Positions 32,312 to 33,640 of a DNA stretch of 33,640 bases are shown here, piece after piece. Below the pieces are notes generated by a model. It had not been told where the DNA came from. It ran no database searches and saw nothing but the letters and a program-made list of their open reading frames with translations. Numbering within the stretch: the stretch's first letter is position 1; each line of letters starts with the position of its first letter. The DNA is from a virus. The translations under genes and the position numbers were made by a program. The stretch is taken from the IMG/VR virus record IMGVR_UViG_3300021389_000084, positions 1 to 33,640 of that record; one strand, given 5' to 3'.

Positions 32312-32425
32312 ATGTTCGATATGTATAAAAAATTCTTAAAACAAGATCCAGATAACTGGAAGTGGTTAATAGTAATCCATGTGGTGCTATATGGTTTATG
32401 TTTAATTCTAATGATTGATTTATAA
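32312..32425 (+). CDS. Tiny single-span membrane protein (37 aa)
   Basis: MFDMYKKFLKQDPDNWKWLI followed by a hydrophobic stretch (LIVIHVVLYGLCLILMI) and a short end DL. One membrane span with a charged N-terminal part, probably cytoplasmic. It starts 2 nt after the previous stop. No family recognised; tiny membrane proteins of phages include superinfection-exclusion and lysis factors, but neither can be shown here. Confidence 0.55.
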   Translation: MFDMYKKFLKQDPDNWKWLIVIHVVLYGLCLILMIDL

Positions 32426-32427
32426 TT

Positions 32428-32568
32428 ATGAGTGCAAAAGCAAGATTTAATCACACAATAAAAAAAGCAAAAGAGCAAGGCAGATTTGAAAGATCTGAAA
32501 GGCAAAAGCTCAACAACTTATTTGGTATAATGGCAAATGTCCAAAAAGATTTATTTAAAAATGAATAG
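32428..32568 (+). CDS. Tiny basic helical protein (46 aa)
   Basis: MSAKARFNHTIKKAKEQGRF, then ERSERQKLNNLFGIMANVQK. Starts 2 nt after the membrane protein and overlaps the next gene by 8 nt. Positive charge and helical pattern suggest nucleic-acid or protein binding; no family is recognised. Confidence 0.5.
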   Translation: MSAKARFNHTIKKAKEQGRFERSERQKLNNLFGIMANVQKDLFKNE

Positions 32569-32716
32569 AAACTATTTAAAGCACTTTTTAGCAATCCTTT
32601 TGTTCTTTTTAATGTTCAGGGCAATAGAAATGTCAAACGACTTGTTAACAGCTATTATATTGGGTATTTTAGGTATATCAGTATTAACAAACAATAATCA
32701 TGAACAAGGGAGATAA
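32561..32716 (+). CDS. Tiny two-span membrane protein (51 aa)
   Basis: Starts inside the last codons of the gene before. Hydrophobic segments HFLAILLFFLMF and LLTAIILGILGISVL are separated by RAIEMSND, giving two probable spans, with a polar tail NNNHEQGR. The next gene's ATG lies within its last codons. It could be a pinholin-like or exclusion protein; no family recognised. Confidence 0.55.
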   Translation: MNRNYLKHFLAILLFFLMFRAIEMSNDLLTAIILGILGISVLTNNNHEQGR

Positions 32717-32861
32717 TAAATTAGTCATTTTAGACACCGACACAATAATAGCTAGTTCTATTGAAAGGAAAGCATGGGATAATTTACCAGCTATAAAAAA
32801 ATTAATGGTATTCAAACATATGGATGCTATAAGACAAATAATACAATCACACCCATTGTAA
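32700..32861 (+). CDS. Tiny hypothetical protein (53 aa)
   Basis: MNKGDNKLVILDTDTIIASS, then IERKAWDNLPAIKKLMVFKH and MDAIRQIIQSHPL. It overlaps the previous gene by 17 nt and ends before a terminator. Amphipathic helices are likely; no domain recognised. Confidence 0.5.
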   Translation: MNKGDNKLVILDTDTIIASSIERKAWDNLPAIKKLMVFKHMDAIRQIIQSHPL

Positions 32862-32904
32862 TTATATAGTTTTTGTTTTGTTTTAAATCGTGATTGTGAA
32901 AAAG

Positions 32905-32933
32905 CCAGTTGTTAATTCAGCTGGTTTTTTTTT
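32905..32933 (+). terminator. Terminator closing the small-gene run
   Basis: CCAGTTG (32905-32911) pairs with CAGCTGG (32918-32924), 7 bp with one G-U, loop TTAATT, followed by nine T. Confidence 0.8.
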
Positions 32934-32940
32934 ATTTTTA
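32933..32940 (+). promoter_or_regulatory. -7-like element four nt before the nuclease ATG
   Basis: TATTTTTA starts in the terminator T-run and ends 4 nt before ATG 32945, the same short spacing as before the small terminase, so a leaderless transcript is possible. Confidence 0.4.
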
Positions 32941-32944
32941 GTAA

Positions 32945-33319
32945 ATGACACATAACCAAAAAGGGTGCTTTGCTGAATATCACTTTGCAGCAACTGCCAT
33001 TTCTTTAGGTTACAATGTTTCTACTCCATTAGCAAACTCAAGCTATTACGACTGCATACTTGAAAAGGATGGCAAAATGTTTAAAATCCAGGTTAAGTAT
33101 TTAGGAAAAGATAGGTTAAGGCGAGGCAATAGTATGCAAATAACTCTTAGGCGAACTGGTTTACCATCTTATGAAAAAAAGTATGTTGACTATTTTGCTT
33201 TATGGGATGAGCATAATAATGGCTTTTTTATAATACCAAACTTAGGGCAAACTAGCTTAAAGATTAACATTAATGGTAAGTATAAAAATAATTTCAATAA
33301 CTTTGCATTGATTTCATAA
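32945..33319 (+). CDS. PD-(D/E)XK nuclease (group I intron endonuclease-like), 124 aa
   Basis: Catalytic layout visible: Glu11 in GCFAEYHFAATAISLGYNVS, Asp36 in SSYYDCILEKDG and Gln49-Val-Lys51 in FKIQVKYLG. This is the E...D...(E/Q)-x-K pattern of the PDDEXK_5-type group, which includes the I-Ssp6803I-like homing and Holliday-junction-type nucleases. The C-terminal half (RRTGLPSYEKKYVDYFALWD) resembles the family's 'Y..VD.F.l.d...' segment. It stands alone between two terminators, with its own promoter, inside the head gene block. Likely a free-standing mobile or junction-cleaving enzyme; no intron was seen. Confidence 0.8.
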   Translation: MTHNQKGCFAEYHFAATAISLGYNVSTPLANSSYYDCILEKDGKMFKIQVKYLGKDRLRRGNSMQITLRRTGLPSYEKKYVDYFALWDEHNNGFFIIPNLGQTSLKININGKYKNNFNNFALIS

Positions 33320-33329
33320 ATAAGTTAAG

Positions 33330-33365
33330 GTGCTGCTACTTAAAAACTAGTGGCACTTTTTTTTT
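33330..33365 (+). terminator. Terminator after the nuclease
   Basis: GTGCTGCTA (33330-33338) pairs with TAGTGGCAC (33348-33356), 9 bp with two G-U, loop CTTAAAAAC, followed by nine T. Confidence 0.8.
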
Positions 33366-33372
33366 ATCTTTA
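33365..33372 (+). promoter_or_regulatory. -7-like element TATCTTTA before the 69-aa gene
   Basis: TATCTTTA followed by CATAAAAATA, 16 nt before ATG 33389. The TTTACATAAAA core matches the sequences before the tape measure and portal genes. Confidence 0.45.
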
Positions 33373-33388
33373 CATAAAAATATTAATT

Positions 33389-33598
33389 ATGAAAATTAAA
33401 TTATTAACTCAAATCAAAAAAGGTGGTCAAATTTATAAGGATGGTGATATTTTAGATATTGAAGATCACAAAATTGACAAATGGATCAAAATGGGTTGGG
33501 GTGAATTAATCGACAAAAAGGAAAAGAAAATAAAAAAAGAAACTAAGGAACTAAAGATTGATTCTAAACAAACTAAAGATGAGACAAATAAAGATTAA
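33389..33598 (+). CDS. Small connector-region protein (69 aa)
   Basis: MKIKLLTQIKKGGQIYKDGD, ILDIEDHKIDKWIKMGWGEL, then a lysine/glutamate-rich tail. The first 45 residues look like a small SH3-like barrel ('G--Y--GDI-----KIDKWI--GW'), a common tiny gene downstream of capsids in Bacteroidetes phages. ATG 33389 is chosen over GTG 33350, which lies in the terminator. Function unknown. It overlaps the next gene start. Confidence 0.65.
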   Translation: MKIKLLTQIKKGGQIYKDGDILDIEDHKIDKWIKMGWGELIDKKEKKIKKETKELKIDSKQTKDETNKD

Positions 33599-33640
33599 TT
33601 CCACTACTGGATCTGAGATTGTATTAACTGCTACTGCAAA
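33579..33640 (+). CDS. Start of a connector-type gene, cut by the window end
   Basis: An open frame begins with ATG 33579 (MRQIKINSTTGSEIVLTATA) and runs to the last base without a stop. Its start overlaps the previous gene by 20 nt. Position after capsid fits a head-tail connector (gp6-like) gene, but only 20 residues are visible. Confidence 0.5.
   Translation, partial: MRQIKINSTTGSEIVLTATA

Noticed and set aside
33579-33640. The frame at the window end would continue in phase into the frame at position 2 if the sequence were circular
   Set aside because: In-phase joining has a one in three chance, and no complete connector set or endolysin is present, so I treat the window as a fragment.
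1-33640. CRISPR arrays, insertion sequences, integrase or attachment sites
   Set aside because: No regularly spaced repeats with unique spacers, transposase or integrase motifs were seen; the phase switch needed for lysogeny is also not visible.

Overview
The window looks like most of the genome of a tailed (siphovirus-type) bacteriophage, with every supported gene on the + strand. The host is probably a marine-type Bacteroidetes (Flavobacteriia). The evidence for that host is very AT-rich DNA, start codons preceded by A/T-rich leaders with no Shine-Dalgarno sequence, and repeated Bacteroidetes-type -7 promoter elements (TAnnTTTG) just upstream of genes. Host assignment is inference; no integrase or lysogeny repressor was seen.

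Layout. 1-739: holin-like gene and two tiny genes. 772-8999: a 2436-residue tail fibre ending in an S74 self-cleaving chaperone domain, plus two small tail-tip-type proteins. 9018-15462: tail morphogenesis, with two tandem tail-tube paralogues, a tail assembly chaperone pair joined by a textbook -1 frameshift signal, the tape measure, and a large tail-tip protein with a carbohydrate-binding-like insert; it ends in a terminator. 15571-25340: regulation, recombination and replication. This part holds a small HTH protein, a probable annealing protein, an SSB-like protein, a RecE-like exonuclease, a DnaA-domain-IV-like protein, a VRR-NUC nuclease, a DnaD/replisome-organiser-like protein and a T7-type primase-helicase. 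It merges into a DNA-modification and nucleotide-metabolism group: PP-loop ATPase, PD-(D/E)XK-like protein, C5-cytosine methylase, NTP-PPase-like, ParB-like and Mom-like acyltransferase.

25331-25880: a non-packaging island with a cloverleaf-forming RNA element, a strongly promoted small acidic protein and a structured terminator. 25881-31927: packaging and head genes (small and large terminase, portal, Mu F-like head protein, HK97-type protease and capsid), ending in a strong terminator. 32039-33365: accessory cargo inside the head region, made of five small proteins and a PD-(D/E)XK nuclease, bracketed by terminators. 33389-33640: start of the connector genes, cut by the window end.

No endolysin and no complete head-tail connector set are visible, so part of the genome lies outside. 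Within modules genes are packed with 1-28 nt overlaps; between modules most junctions carry a terminator followed at once by a TAnnTTT(G/A) promoter 4-29 nt from the next start codon.

The most notable points are the apparent complete absence of AGACC/GGTCT (the EcoP1I type III recognition sequence), the lambda-identical frameshift heptamer, the cloverleaf RNA, the modification gene cluster, and the accessory cassette in the head operon.
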